Counted from the first letter of the stretch, positions 12,026 through 20,649 are shown. The stretch is 64,000 bases of DNA from Maritimibacter harenae (GCF_009882975.1 NZ_WTUX01000019.1:628446-692445); one strand, 5' to 3'. Notes: generated by a model not told the origin, from the letters alone. Numbers and translations: made by a program.

Positions 12026-13246
12026 ATGATTGAAGCTCCGCGTGTAAAATTTTTAGACACGACCACGCCGCCGCATATTCTGACCCTCACCTTGATGACG
12101 GGCGTTTCGGCGTTGTCGATGAACGTATTTCTCCCCTCGCTGCCCGACATGGCCGTCCATTTCGACGTCGATTACCGGGTCATGCAGCTGTCGGTGGCGA
12201 TCTACCTGGCCATGAATGCGATTCTGCAGGTCATCCTGGGGCCGCTGTCCGACCGGTTCGGGCGCAGGCCCGTCGTGCTGACCAGTTTCTCGATCTACCT
12301 GCTGGCGACGGTCGGATGCATCTTCGCCCCGAACATCGCCGTATTCCTGGGATTCCGGATGTTGCAGGCCGTCGTCGTGACCGGGATGATCCTCAGCCGC
12401 GCCGTCGTACGCGATATGGTGCCGGCCGAACAGGCGGCCTCCATGATCGCCTACGTGACGATGGGCATGTCGCTCGTCCCGATGATCGCCCCGGCGATCG
12501 GGGGCTTCCTGGGCGCGACTTTCGGCTGGACCTCGGCGTTCTGGCTGCAGGTCATCCTCGGCCTCGCCGTGCTGTGGCTCATGTGGCGTGACCTTGGGGA
12601 GACGCGACTGAGCGGACATGGCAGCTTCCGCGAACAGCTTCGCGCCTACCCGGACCTCCTGCGGTCGCCGCGCTTCTGGGGCTACAGCCTGTCGGCGATG
12701 TTCGCTTCGGGCTGCTTCTTTGCCTACCTGGGCGGCGCGCCGTTCGTGGGAAGCGAGATCTTCGGGCTGGAATCCGGGATGCTGGGCCTGCTCCTCGGGA
12801 TGCCCGCGGTCGGCTACCTCGTCGGGAACTTCATCGCCGGGCGCTACTCGGTGAGCCTCGGTCTCAACAAGATGATCCTTTTCGGCGGCATGACCCTCGT
12901 CTGTGGTCTTACCCTGTCGCTTCTGGCGGAAGGTCTGGGCTTTCGCACCCCGTGGGTCTTCTTCGGCCTGATGTCGTTGGTGGGCCTGGGCAATGGCCTG
13001 ACGCTCCCGAATGCCAACAGCGGCCTCATGTCCGTGCGTCCGGAGCTGGCCGGCAGTGCCTCGGGCCTGGGCGGCGCGATGATGATCGGCGGCGGGGCAG
13101 CGATCTCGGCCTTCGTGGGCACGCGGCTCACGGTCGAAAGCGGCCCCGATCCGCTGCTCGTGATGATGCTGCTCTCCGGCGCTCTCTCGATCGCCTCGAT
13201 CCTCGTGGTCATCCGGCGCGAGCGGCAGCTTCGCGTCACCGCATAG
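12026..13246 (+). CDS. Bcr/CflA-type MFS drug exporter
   Basis: 406 residues with about 12 hydrophobic segments, an inner-membrane major facilitator. The motif A region GPLSDRFGRRPVVL lies between the second and third segments, and FLPSLPDMAVHF near the N-terminus is typical of the Bcr/CflA group that exports bicyclomycin, chloramphenicol or similar compounds. The start at 12026 has no clear ribosome site, so the exact N-terminus is uncertain. It lies between pccB (divergent) and pccR (59 bases downstream, same strand), but the pccR promoter seems independent. The substrate is unknown. Confidence 0.8.
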   Translation: MIEAPRVKFLDTTTPPHILTLTLMTGVSALSMNVFLPSLPDMAVHFDVDYRVMQLSVAIYLAMNAILQVILGPLSDRFGRRPVVLTSFSIYLLATVGCIFAPNIAVFLGFRMLQAVVVTGMILSRAVVRDMVPAEQAASMIAYVTMGMSLVPMIAPAIGGFLGATFGWTSAFWLQVILGLAVLWLMWRDLGETRLSGHGSFREQLRAYPDLLRSPRFWGYSLSAMFASGCFFAYLGGAPFVGSEIFGLESGMLGLLLGMPAVGYLVGNFIAGRYSVSLGLNKMILFGGMTLVCGLTLSLLAEGLGFRTPWVFFGLMSLVGLGNGLTLPNANSGLMSVRPELAGSASGLGGAMMIGGGAAISAFVGTRLTVESGPDPLLVMMLLSGALSIASILVVIRRERQLRVTA

Positions 13247-13248
13247 GC

Positions 13249-13290
13249 TTGCCGCACCCCTTTGCAAAGGCTAATCATCGGCTTTGCAAA
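13249..13290 (+). promoter_or_regulatory. pccR promoter with two overlapping TTTGCAAA boxes
   Basis: TTGCCG (13249-13254), a 17-base spacer and TAATCA (13272-13277) form a likely promoter. One TTTGCAAA (13261-13268) lies inside the spacer and the second (13283-13290) lies just past the expected start of transcription. The two boxes are 22 bases apart, start to start, about two helical turns. This placement suits repression of pccR by its own product. Confidence 0.65.
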
Positions 13291-13304
13291 AGGGAGGTGG
13301 CGCA

Positions 13305-14696
13305 ATGGCGACCCAGAAACTCTATGCCGGCGTCAAGCTGCGTGAAACGCGCACGCGGCTTGGCCTGACGCAGAAGGCGTTCGCCGAGAAGCTGGGCGTT
13401 TCGTTGCCCTACCTGAACCAGATGGAGAACAACAACCGCCCCGTCTCGACCGGGGTGGTGCTGGCTCTGGCGCAGGAATTCGGCTTCGACGTGGCGGAAT
13501 TGTCGACGGGGGACGCGGAGCGGCTGGTCGTCGACATGCGCGAGGCACTGGCCGACCCGGTGTTCGCCGACGTGGCCCCGCCGGTGGCCGACCTGCGGCT
13601 CGTGGCCTCGAACGCGCCGGCACTGGCGCGCGCTTTCCTCGAAATTCACCGCGCCTACCGGCAGGGGCACGAACGCCTCGCCTCGCTCGACGAAGCGTTG
13701 GGGCGCGAAGGTGGATCGGTGCAGACGAGCCCCTGGGAAGAGGTGCGCGACTTCTTCCATTATTGCGACAACTACATCGACGCCGTGGACCGGGCAGCTG
13801 AAACCTTCGTGCGCGATGCGACGCCGGAGGCCGCGGCCGAAGCCCTGCTCGCGCGGCGCGGCATCCGGGTGGTGCTGTCGGATACCGAGCAGATCCGCGG
13901 CTACGACGCGGAGGCGGCGACGATCACGTTGTCCGCGCTCGCCTCACCCGCAACGCGGCGCTTCCAGCTTCTCCACCAGGTGGCACTCATCGCGCAGGAT
14001 GACCTGCTCGAAGCCACGCTCGACTTCGCACGGTTCCAGTCCGACGCGGCCCGCGCGATCGCCAAGATCGGGCTTGCCAACTACTTCGCGGGGGCAGCGC
14101 TGCTGCCCTACGGCCGGTTCCATGCCGCCGCACAGGAGACGCGCCACGACGTGGAGCGGCTCGCCGATCTCTTCGGCGCCTCGATCGAGCAGGTGGCCCA
14201 TCGGCTTTCCACCCTCCAGCGTCCCGGCGCCAAGGGTATCCCGTTCTTCTTCGTGCGCGTCGACCAGGCCGGCACGATCACGAAACGCCACTCCGCGACA
14301 CGGCTGCAATTCGCCCGCTTCGGGGGCGCCTGTCCCCTCTGGAACGTCCACCGCGCCTTCGAGACGCCGGGGCAGTTCCTGCGCCAGCTGGCCGAGACGC
14401 CGGACGGGGTGCGCTATATCTCGCTCGCCCGCGACGTGTCGAAATCCGGGGGCAGCTTCAAGGCGCCCATCCGGCGCTACGCGATTTCGCTGGGGTGCGA
14501 GGTCCGCCATGCCGGGTCGCTCGTCTACGCCGACGACCTGGACGTGACCAACGCCGCCGCCTTCGAGCCGATCGGGATCTCTTGCCGGATCTGTGAACGG
14601 CCCGATTGCCACCAGCGCTCGGTCCCGCCGCTGGAGCGCAAACTCCGTGTCGACCCGGATCATCGCGGGGTGCTGCCGTACGAAATCGCGCGCTAG
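13305..14696 (+). CDS. pccR: PccR-type short-chain acyl-CoA responsive regulator (ScfR family)
   Basis: 463 residues. An XRE-type helix-turn-helix occupies residues 8-65 (ETRTRLGLTQKAFAEKLGV, then SLPYLNQMENNNRPVS). A long C-terminal region of the DUF2083/IrrE-like type follows, with conserved cysteines and histidines near the end (SCRICERPDCHQRS). Architecture, length and the link with pccB match PccR of Rhodobacter sphaeroides, which controls propionyl-CoA carboxylase. The start at 13305 has GGGAGG four to seven bases upstream; the earlier TTG in the same frame lies within an operator box and was rejected. Other ScfR members (RamB, MccR) are less likely given the neighbours. Confidence 0.88.
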   Translation: MATQKLYAGVKLRETRTRLGLTQKAFAEKLGVSLPYLNQMENNNRPVSTGVVLALAQEFGFDVAELSTGDAERLVVDMREALADPVFADVAPPVADLRLVASNAPALARAFLEIHRAYRQGHERLASLDEALGREGGSVQTSPWEEVRDFFHYCDNYIDAVDRAAETFVRDATPEAAAEALLARRGIRVVLSDTEQIRGYDAEAATITLSALASPATRRFQLLHQVALIAQDDLLEATLDFARFQSDAARAIAKIGLANYFAGAALLPYGRFHAAAQETRHDVERLADLFGASIEQVAHRLSTLQRPGAKGIPFFFVRVDQAGTITKRHSATRLQFARFGGACPLWNVHRAFETPGQFLRQLAETPDGVRYISLARDVSKSGGSFKAPIRRYAISLGCEVRHAGSLVYADDLDVTNAAAFEPIGISCRICERPDCHQRSVPPLERKLRVDPDHRGVLPYEIAR

Positions 14697-14760
14697 GGAA
14701 CCGGGTTTACCCGGCGCCATCCCCGCTCTAACGTGCGGGCGCGCTACAGGGAGATGCATC

Positions 14761-15234
14761 ATGGAAATGTCGGGCAGCCGCACCATTTCGGCGGATCGGG
14801 ACACGGTCTGGCGTCACCTGAACGACGCCGAAACCCTGAAGGCCTGCATCGACGGCTGCCAGGAGCTGACCGGGTCGCCCGAGGAGGGGTTCGAGGCGGT
14901 CGTGAAGCAGAAGGTCGGCCCGGTGAAGGCGACCTTCAAGGGCTCGGTCACGCTGGAGAACGTCGACGCGCCGAACGGTTATCGCCTTGTCGGCGAAGGC
15001 AAGGGCGGCGTTGCCGGCTTCGCCAAGGGCGGCGCCGACGTGTCGCTGGCCGATGTCGAGGGTGGCACGGAGTTGTCCTACGAGGTCGAGGCCAAGGTGG
15101 GCGGCAAGCTGGCCCAGCTGGGCAGCCGCGTGGTCAACGGGTTCGCCAAGAAGATGGTCGACAGCTTCTTCGAACGTTTCGAACAGGTCGTCGAAGAGGG
15201 CAAGGCGCCCGAAGAGGTCGACGAGCAGGAATGA
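14761..15234 (+). CDS. CoxG-like SRPBCC family protein
   Basis: 157 residues of the SRPBCC/START fold matching the carbon monoxide dehydrogenase subunit G (CoxG) family. Landmarks are ISADRDTVWRHLNDAETLKA at the N-terminus and the glycine-rich AKVGGKLAQLGSRVVNGFAK near the end. In cox clusters CoxG helps anchor CO dehydrogenase to the membrane. No cox genes are visible here, so that role cannot be assumed; it could bind a hydrophobic ligand. It is 64 bases after pccR on the same strand and is followed by a clear hairpin terminator. Confidence 0.8.
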   Translation: MEMSGSRTISADRDTVWRHLNDAETLKACIDGCQELTGSPEEGFEAVVKQKVGPVKATFKGSVTLENVDAPNGYRLVGEGKGGVAGFAKGGADVSLADVEGGTELSYEVEAKVGGKLAQLGSRVVNGFAKKMVDSFFERFEQVVEEGKAPEEVDEQE

Positions 15235-15236
15235 AA

Positions 15237-15261
15237 AACCCCGGCCGTTCGGGCCGGGGTT
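15237..15261. terminator. Hairpin terminator between convergent genes
   Basis: A 10-bp perfect stem (AACCCCGGCC, 15237-15246, with 15252-15261) encloses GTTCG. It lies directly after the CoxG-like stop and before the end of the convergent ydcH gene. A run of four A residues precedes it, which becomes a U run for the minus-strand transcript, so it may work in both directions. Confidence 0.7.
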
Positions 15262-15280
15262 CTGTCGTCGCTTCGGCGCG

Positions 15281-15523
15281 TTACGCGTCCGTCGTCAGCA
15301 ACTTGTAGAGCTCGTCCTTCAACCGGGCGCGCTCCTTGCGCATCTCTTCCTCGTTGAACTGGTCGGTCGGCTCCACGTTGGTTTCCGCGCGGTGCACGGC
15401 GCGGTTCACCTCGTGGTATTCGTCGGCCAGTTTCGCGAAATGCGGGTCCGAGGACTTGAGCGCCGTGATCTTGTCGGCGAGCTCGGGGAATTCCTCGTGC
15501 AGTTCGTGCGGCGTGTGGGTCAT
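15281..15523 (-). CDS. YdcH family (DUF465) small protein
   Basis: 80 residues, mostly helical and charged, matching the DUF465/YdcH family. The pattern EFPELADKITALKSSDPHFAKLADEYHEVN is its hallmark (given here only as a landmark region at about residues 11-40: SDPHFAKLADEYHEVN). No enzyme activity is known. It is 70 bases from the end of the hemerythrin gene that precedes it on the same strand, so the two may share a transcript. Confidence 0.85.
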   Translation of the reverse strand: MTHTPHELHEEFPELADKITALKSSDPHFAKLADEYHEVNRAVHRAETNVEPTDQFNEEEMRKERARLKDELYKLLTTDA

Positions 15524-15593
15524 GTCTGTCTCCTGTCAGCGTATGCCGAAGGATTGGCACCGCGCGGCGCGCGCTACATTGACCCGGATCAAA

Positions 15594-16163
15594 TCAGTGA
15601 AAATTGTCGCCGTATTCGAGGATCAGCGGCACGATCACGTCCTCTTCGTCCGTGAGGTGTCGGTCGAGGAAGGTCTGGAAGTCGCTCTGCACGCCGTGGA
15701 GCTTGCCCGCCGGGTCGCGCGCGTCCTCGCCGTTCTGAAGCGGGCGCAGCACCGCGTTCGTCGCGTCCGCCAGGGCGTTCATGTGATGGGACAGCGCGTG
15801 ATGGTCGGCGTCCAGCAGGTCGAAGGCCCGTGCCACCCGGTCGTCGAGCGCGACCATCAGGGGGAAGTAATGGTGGTCCTCGATGTTGTGATGGCCATGC
15901 AGCCCCTCGAGGAAGAAGCCCGAATACCGCGACGTCGCCGCGCCGTAGCGCATTGGATCGGTCTTGCCGTCGAGGAAGTCCTGCGTGAGTTGCAGAAGCT
16001 CGGTCTGCACCGCGCGGAACTTGCCGTGCATCTGGAGCCAGAAGGCGGTCAGCCCCTGGAAGTTCGGATGCCCTTCCCACGTCTCGCGGGGGTAGGTTTC
16101 GAGAAGCACCTTCATCTCGGGCGGGAGCCCGTCGCGGGCGTCGAGGGACAGATCATCGGTCAT
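15594..16163 (-). CDS. Hemerythrin HHE domain protein
   Basis: 189 residues. The histidine/glutamate pattern of the HHE domain is visible: HGHHNIEDHHYFPLM in the middle, DADHHALSHHMNALAD, and RHLTDEEDVIVPLILEYG near the end. These would hold a di-iron centre that binds O2, NO or reactive species. There is no export signal. Neighbours do not fix the role; an NsrR-like NO sensor gene is in the window but 31 kb away. It lies upstream of ydcH on the minus strand. Confidence 0.85.
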   Translation of the reverse strand: MTDDLSLDARDGLPPEMKVLLETYPRETWEGHPNFQGLTAFWLQMHGKFRAVQTELLQLTQDFLDGKTDPMRYGAATSRYSGFFLEGLHGHHNIEDHHYFPLMVALDDRVARAFDLLDADHHALSHHMNALADATNAVLRPLQNGEDARDPAGKLHGVQSDFQTFLDRHLTDEEDVIVPLILEYGDNFH

Positions 16164-16292
16164 GCCCGCTAATTAGGCCCCGTGACGCCGCTTTGCCAGT
16201 GTGCAGCGATGCTTCGGGGGCGAAAGCGGCGCGAAAGAGATGTGCAGCGGGGCACAGGGGCGGCGTCCCCCACGTCAAATCCAATCGTGTGT

Positions 16293-16318
16293 TTGATCTG
16301 GGGGCGCTCGGGTATAGT
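16293..16318 (+). promoter_or_regulatory. Possible choX promoter
   Basis: TATAGT at 16313-16318 is a good -10. The best -35 candidate, TTGATC (16293-16298), is only 14 bases away, so it may be a weak or activator-dependent promoter. A dyad TCAAA...TTTGA spans 16275-16296 and could be an operator. Evidence is modest. Confidence 0.35.
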
Positions 16319-16391
16319 CTCACCCACAGCCAAGGACCGGCGCCCTGCCACGGGGCGACCGTTGCGAACAAGAAAAACAGGGAGCAACACC

Positions 16392-17321
16392 ATGACCATG
16401 AAGACCACATTGTCCGCCATTGCGCTCGCGGCCTTCGCCGGCCCCGCGCTGGCCCAGGTCCAGTGCGAGGAGATCGTGTTTTCCGATGTCGGCTGGACGG
16501 ACATCACCGCGACCACGGCGGCCACGACCTTCGTGCTCGACGCGCTGGGCTACGAGACCGACATCAAGGTCTTGTCGGTGCCGGTGACCTATACCTCGAT
16601 GGCCGATGGCGACATCGACGTGTTCCTGGGCAACTGGATGCCCACGATGGAGGGCGATATCGCCCCCTACCGCGAGGCGGGCACGGTCGTGACGGTGCGC
16701 GAGAACCTCGAAGGCGCGAAATACACGCTTGCCGTGAACAAGCCGGCGCAGGATCTCGGCATCGCCGATTTCTCGGACATCGCCGAGCACCGCGACGCGC
16801 TCGAGGGCAAGATCTACGGCATCGAGCCGGGCAACGACGGCAACCGCCTGATCATGGACATGATCGAGGGCGATGCTTTCGGCCTGAGCGGCTTCGAGGT
16901 GGTCGAAAGCTCCGAGCAGGGGATGCTCGCGCAGGTGGACCGCGCCACGGGCCGCGACGAGCCGATCGTGTTCCTCGGCTGGGAGCCGCACCCGATGAAC
17001 GCCAATTTCGACATGGGCTATCTCACCGGGGGTGACGACTACTTCGGTCCGAACCTGGGCGGTGCCACGGTCTATACCAACACGCGTGCCGGGTTCTCCG
17101 AGGATTGCCCGAACGTGGGGGCGTTCCTTGACAACCTGAAGTTCTCGCTCGCGATGGAGAACGAGATCATGGGCGCGATCCTGAACGAGGGCACCGACCC
17201 GACCGAGGCTGCGAAGGACTGGCTTTCCGCGAACCCGGATGCCTGGCAGCCGTGGCTCGAAGGTGTGACCACCACAGATGGCGGTGACGCGGTCGAAGCC
17301 GTGTCGGCGGCGCTCGAGTGA
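16392..17321 (+). CDS. choX: Choline/betaine ABC transporter substrate-binding protein
   Basis: 309 residues. A signal peptide ends GPALAQ near residue 21, so the protein is periplasmic. The mature sequence begins CEEIVFSDVGWTDITATTAA and contains IDVFLGNWMPTMEGDI and FLGWEPHPMNANFD, blocks typical of ChoX/OpuAC proteins whose aromatic residues bind the quaternary ammonium of choline or betaine. The start ATGACCATGAAG follows an AGGGAGC site. It is first in an operon with an extra exported protein gene, choW and choV. Choline is preferred over betaine by resemblance to ChoX, but the sequence alone does not settle it. Confidence 0.88.
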   Translation: MTMKTTLSAIALAAFAGPALAQVQCEEIVFSDVGWTDITATTAATTFVLDALGYETDIKVLSVPVTYTSMADGDIDVFLGNWMPTMEGDIAPYREAGTVVTVRENLEGAKYTLAVNKPAQDLGIADFSDIAEHRDALEGKIYGIEPGNDGNRLIMDMIEGDAFGLSGFEVVESSEQGMLAQVDRATGRDEPIVFLGWEPHPMNANFDMGYLTGGDDYFGPNLGGATVYTNTRAGFSEDCPNVGAFLDNLKFSLAMENEIMGAILNEGTDPTEAAKDWLSANPDAWQPWLEGVTTTDGGDAVEAVSAALE

Positions 17322-17359
17322 TCCGGACGGGCGGCCGCGTCGCGTGGCCGCCCATTTCC

Positions 17360-17956
17360 ATGCGTCTGATCGCGCTTCTCACCTGCCTGGCCTCACCGGC
17401 GCTCGCCACCTGTCCGACGGCGGCGGACCTGCCCGCCGGTGTCATCCTGGTCCAGAACGAGCCCACCTTCATCCGGGCCGATTTCGACCTGACCGCACGC
17501 GGTCTGCGCGAGGTGCGCCTCACGCGCACGCCGGGGGCGGGCAACAAGGTCGAGGCGAGGGTCGCCGATCACGTGCTGACGCCGGCGCTCATCGACCGGG
17601 TCGAAGGCCGCTCGATCCTGACCTACGACGCGGATGTCGCCGCTCTGGACGATCTCGACCGGGCGGGCGAGGCGCGATTGTCGGCGCTGATCACCTCCGA
17701 GACCGAGGGCGACCGGCGCCGCGATCTTCTCTTCATCTATCGCGGCGCAGGGCAGGCCGAGATCCTGAATTGCACATACGATACCTGGACAGTGCGCGAA
17801 CTGCGCGCTTCCGATAGTGAAATCACAACTTTCGAACATTCCTACGCCCCGGCCCTGCGGCTCGTGCTCGCCAGCCGCGAAGTTCTGGTCGATGGTGCGG
17901 AAAGGGTTCTGTTCGACTACACATGGATCGGCACGGCGGCGGACGTGGCGCGGTAA
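17360..17956 (+). CDS. Unknown exported protein inside the choline-transporter operon
   Basis: 198 residues with a signal peptide (MRLIALLTCLASPALA) followed by TCPTAADLPAGVILVQNEPT. The mature part is rich in charged residues and holds cysteines near both ends (TCPT and LNCTYDTW), which may pair. I do not recognise a family. A GTG at 17318 in the same frame overlaps the choX stop, but the ATG at 17360 gives the better signal peptide. The stop is 8 bases from choW, so co-transcription with the transporter is very likely. A helper of substrate binding or an envelope protein are both possible; neither is shown. Confidence 0.75.
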   Translation: MRLIALLTCLASPALATCPTAADLPAGVILVQNEPTFIRADFDLTARGLREVRLTRTPGAGNKVEARVADHVLTPALIDRVEGRSILTYDADVAALDDLDRAGEARLSALITSETEGDRRRDLLFIYRGAGQAEILNCTYDTWTVRELRASDSEITTFEHSYAPALRLVLASREVLVDGAERVLFDYTWIGTAADVAR

Positions 17957-17964
17957 GGGGACTG

Positions 17965-18798
17965 ATGGACTGGATCGAGGACACGAAAATCCCGGTCGGG
18001 CAGGCGGCACGGACCGCCTTCGACTGGTTGCAGGACGTGGGCGGACCGGTCTTCGACTGGATCGCCATCGTGGGCGAAGCGATGATCGAGGGCATCCTGT
18101 GGGGCCTTCAGACCCCGCCCGCGCTGTTGGTGGTCCTCGTCTTCGGTGCGTTGACCTGGGCGCTCCAGCGTAACTGGAAGATCGCGGGCTTCGTCGTCGT
18201 CGGGTTTCTCTTCATCCTCAACCAGGGCTATTGGGAGGAGACGACCGAAAGCCTCACGCTGGTCCTGTCGGCCTGCGTGGTCTGCATGACGATCGGCGTG
18301 CCCATCGGGATCGCGGCGGCGCACCGGCCGCGCCTCTACGCCGCCATGCGCCCCGTGCTCGACCTGATGCAGACGCTGCCCACCTTCGTCTACCTGATCC
18401 CGGCCATCGTGTTCTTCGGCATCGGGATGGTGCCCGGGCTGCTCGCCACGGTGATTTTCGTGCTGCCCGCGCCGATCCGGCTCACCCACCTCGGCATCAG
18501 CTCCACGCCGCTGCCGCTCAAGGAGGCCGCGCAGGCCTTCGGGGCGACCGGGCGCCAGCTTCTGTGGAAGGTGGAACTGCCCTACGCGCTGCCGCAGATC
18601 ATGACCGGGCTCAATCAGACGATCATGCTGTCGCTCTCGATGGTGGTGATCGCCGCGCTCGTGGGCGCTGACGGGTTGGGCGTGCCGGTGGTGCGGGCGC
18701 TGAACCAGGTGAACACCGCGCTCGGGTTCGAGAGCGGGTTCGTGATCGTCGTCGTGGCGATCATCCTTGACCGGATGCTGAGGATCGAGCGCAAATGA
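17965..18798 (+). CDS. choW: Choline/betaine ABC transporter permease
   Basis: 277 residues with six or more membrane segments. The permease coupling region EAAQAFGATGRQLLWKVELP lies at about residues 189-208, where it would contact the ATPase, and LMQTLPTFVYLIPAIVFFGI is the conserved core of the ProW/ChoW group. It sits in the inner membrane. The ATG follows AAGGGG by three or four bases, and the last codons overlap choV by ATGA, indicating coupled translation. Confidence 0.92.
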   Translation: MDWIEDTKIPVGQAARTAFDWLQDVGGPVFDWIAIVGEAMIEGILWGLQTPPALLVVLVFGALTWALQRNWKIAGFVVVGFLFILNQGYWEETTESLTLVLSACVVCMTIGVPIGIAAAHRPRLYAAMRPVLDLMQTLPTFVYLIPAIVFFGIGMVPGLLATVIFVLPAPIRLTHLGISSTPLPLKEAAQAFGATGRQLLWKVELPYALPQIMTGLNQTIMLSLSMVVIAALVGADGLGVPVVRALNQVNTALGFESGFVIVVVAIILDRMLRIERK

Positions 18799-19811
18799 CC
18801 GGAACCGTCGTTTTCGACAAGGTGTCCATCGTCTTCGGCGACGCGCCCGAAAGCGCGCTGCCGCTGATGGACGAGGGGCAGGACCGCGCGGCCGTGCAGG
18901 AGGCGACCGGCCAGGTGCTGGGCGTCCACGATTGTTCGCTCGAGGTGGCCGAGGGCGAAATCCTCGTGCTCATGGGGCTGTCGGGCTCCGGCAAATCAAC
19001 GCTCCTGCGGGCCGTCAACGGGTTGAACCCCGTGGTGCGTGGCGCGGTGCACGTGTCGGACGGGGAGCGGATGGTGGACGTGACCCATGCGGACGCGGCC
19101 ACCCTACGCCACATGCGGCTCAACAAGGTCTCGATGGTGTTCCAGCAGTTCGGCCTGCTGCCCTGGCGCACGGTGCGCGACAACGTCGGGCTCGGGCTCG
19201 AACTCGGCGGTCAGTCGAAGGCGGAGCGCAAGGCCAAGGTGGACGAGCAGCTCGACATCGTGGGCCTGACCGACTGGGCGGACCGGATGGTGAGCGAGCT
19301 GTCGGGCGGGATGCAGCAGCGCGTGGGCCTCGCCCGCGCCTTCTGCACCGGTGCGCCGATCCTCTTGATGGACGAGCCCTATTCCGCGCTCGACCCGCTG
19401 ATCCGCACGCGGCTTCAGGACGAGCTTCTCGACCTCCAGCAGAAGTTCCGCTGTACCATCATCTTCGTCAGCCACGACCTCGACGAGGCGTTCAAGATCG
19501 GCGACCGGATCGCGATCATGGAGGGCGGGCGGATCGTCCAGTGCGGCACGCCGCGCGACATCTTCACCGCGCCCGCCAACGACTACGTCGCCGATTTCGT
19601 GGCCCACATGAACCCGCTCGGCGTGCTCACCGCGCGCGACGTGATGGAACCCGGGGAGGCAGAGGGCGAGATCGCGGCGGACACCAAGGTGCAGGAAGTC
19701 ATGTCGCGCCTCGCCACGACCGATGCGCTCGCCGTGACGGAGGACGGCACACCCATCGGCCGGGTCACGCACGAAAGCGTGGTCGCGCGGCTCATCAACC
19801 CGCGCGGCTGA
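18795..19811 (+). CDS. choV: Choline/betaine ABC transporter ATP-binding protein
   Basis: 338 residues. Walker A is GLSGSGKST (about residue 61), the ABC signature LSGGMQQRVGLARA, and Walker B ILLMDEPYSALD. The C-terminus (ARDVMEP to ESVVARLI) is a short CBS-like module; in ProV/OpuA proteins CBS modules sense ionic strength, but here it is reduced. The ATG overlaps the choW stop. It completes the ChoXWV importer, giving uptake of choline or betaine as osmoprotectant or as carbon and nitrogen source. Confidence 0.92.
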   Translation: MTGTVVFDKVSIVFGDAPESALPLMDEGQDRAAVQEATGQVLGVHDCSLEVAEGEILVLMGLSGSGKSTLLRAVNGLNPVVRGAVHVSDGERMVDVTHADAATLRHMRLNKVSMVFQQFGLLPWRTVRDNVGLGLELGGQSKAERKAKVDEQLDIVGLTDWADRMVSELSGGMQQRVGLARAFCTGAPILLMDEPYSALDPLIRTRLQDELLDLQQKFRCTIIFVSHDLDEAFKIGDRIAIMEGGRIVQCGTPRDIFTAPANDYVADFVAHMNPLGVLTARDVMEPGEAEGEIAADTKVQEVMSRLATTDALAVTEDGTPIGRVTHESVVARLINPRG

Positions 19812-19881
19812 CCCGAACCACCTTTCAACCGGGGCCAAATCGGTTAGGCTTCGCGAAACGAGCAGTCTTCGAGGTGTCCCC

Positions 19882-20559
19882 GTGCGCGCTCCCCTTGTCT
19901 TCGGTCTTGCCGCTCTCGCGCTTGTCGCCGGGTGTTCCCGGTCTCTGACCCCGAACGAGACGGTCTTCGCGCGCACCCTCTTCGGCGACACGCTGGAGAC
20001 AGAAGAGATCGAAGTGCTGGCGGGCGTGGGCGTGCTGCCGCTGCCCGTGAAGGACGCCCGGCCCGCGGCTGCAAAGGGGGAGGCGGCCCAGGACCCGGAG
20101 CCGCGCGAACCGCCCGAGGATCTTTGCGTGCGCAAGCCCAACCCGCGCAAGTACTGGCGCTGGCCGGCGGCCTTCGTGCTGGGCGACGACATCTACTATT
20201 CCTATCGCTGGTATCCGCACGACGCCTTCATGGGCCTGCCCGAGCGTGCGCTCTATCCGGACACCGTGCTGATGGCGCATGAACTGGTGCATGTCTGGCA
20301 ATGGCAGAACCGGGACCGCACGAATTACTCGCCGCTGGCCGCGGGAAATGAGAGCATCGAATCGCGTGATCCCTATTGGTGGGAATCGGAGGGCGCGCAG
20401 GAGTTCCTGTCCTTCGGCTACGAACAGCAGGCGGCAATCGTCGAGGATTTCGTCTGCTACGCGCTCTTCGATCCCGAGGACCCCAAGCTGGACGAGCTGG
20501 CCGACATCCTGCGCCCCGTTCTCCCGGTCGACAATTTCCTGAAACGCAGCGCCCGCTAG
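19882..20559 (+). CDS. Lipoprotein with HExxH motif, possible zinc metallopeptidase
   Basis: 225 residues starting with GTG. The signal MRAPLVFGLAALALVAGC has a lipobox (LVAGC), so it is a membrane-anchored lipoprotein. MAHELVHVWQWQ at about residues 132-143 contains HELVH, a zincin HExxH motif; acidic residues in WWESEGAQEFLSFGYEQQAAIVEDF downstream could supply a third ligand. A proline- and charge-rich linker precedes the domain. No named family is recognised, and it may be inactive or structural. It lies 70 bases after choV on the same strand and 90 before the dehydrogenase gene, so it may belong to the same region of choline metabolism. Confidence 0.75.
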   Translation: MRAPLVFGLAALALVAGCSRSLTPNETVFARTLFGDTLETEEIEVLAGVGVLPLPVKDARPAAAKGEAAQDPEPREPPEDLCVRKPNPRKYWRWPAAFVLGDDIYYSYRWYPHDAFMGLPERALYPDTVLMAHELVHVWQWQNRDRTNYSPLAAGNESIESRDPYWWESEGAQEFLSFGYEQQAAIVEDFVCYALFDPEDPKLDELADILRPVLPVDNFLKRSAR

Positions 20560-20649
20560 GTCGTTTTCGCGCCGCAAATCGTCGGGCCAGTGGGACACCG
20601 CGCAGTTTGATCAGCCATTGTGTGGCCGGACGGTCAAGGGAGTCGCACG

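Noticed and set aside
14761-15234. CO dehydrogenase cluster from the CoxG-like gene
   Set aside because: No coxSML genes are near; CoxG-like proteins occur alone in many genomes.
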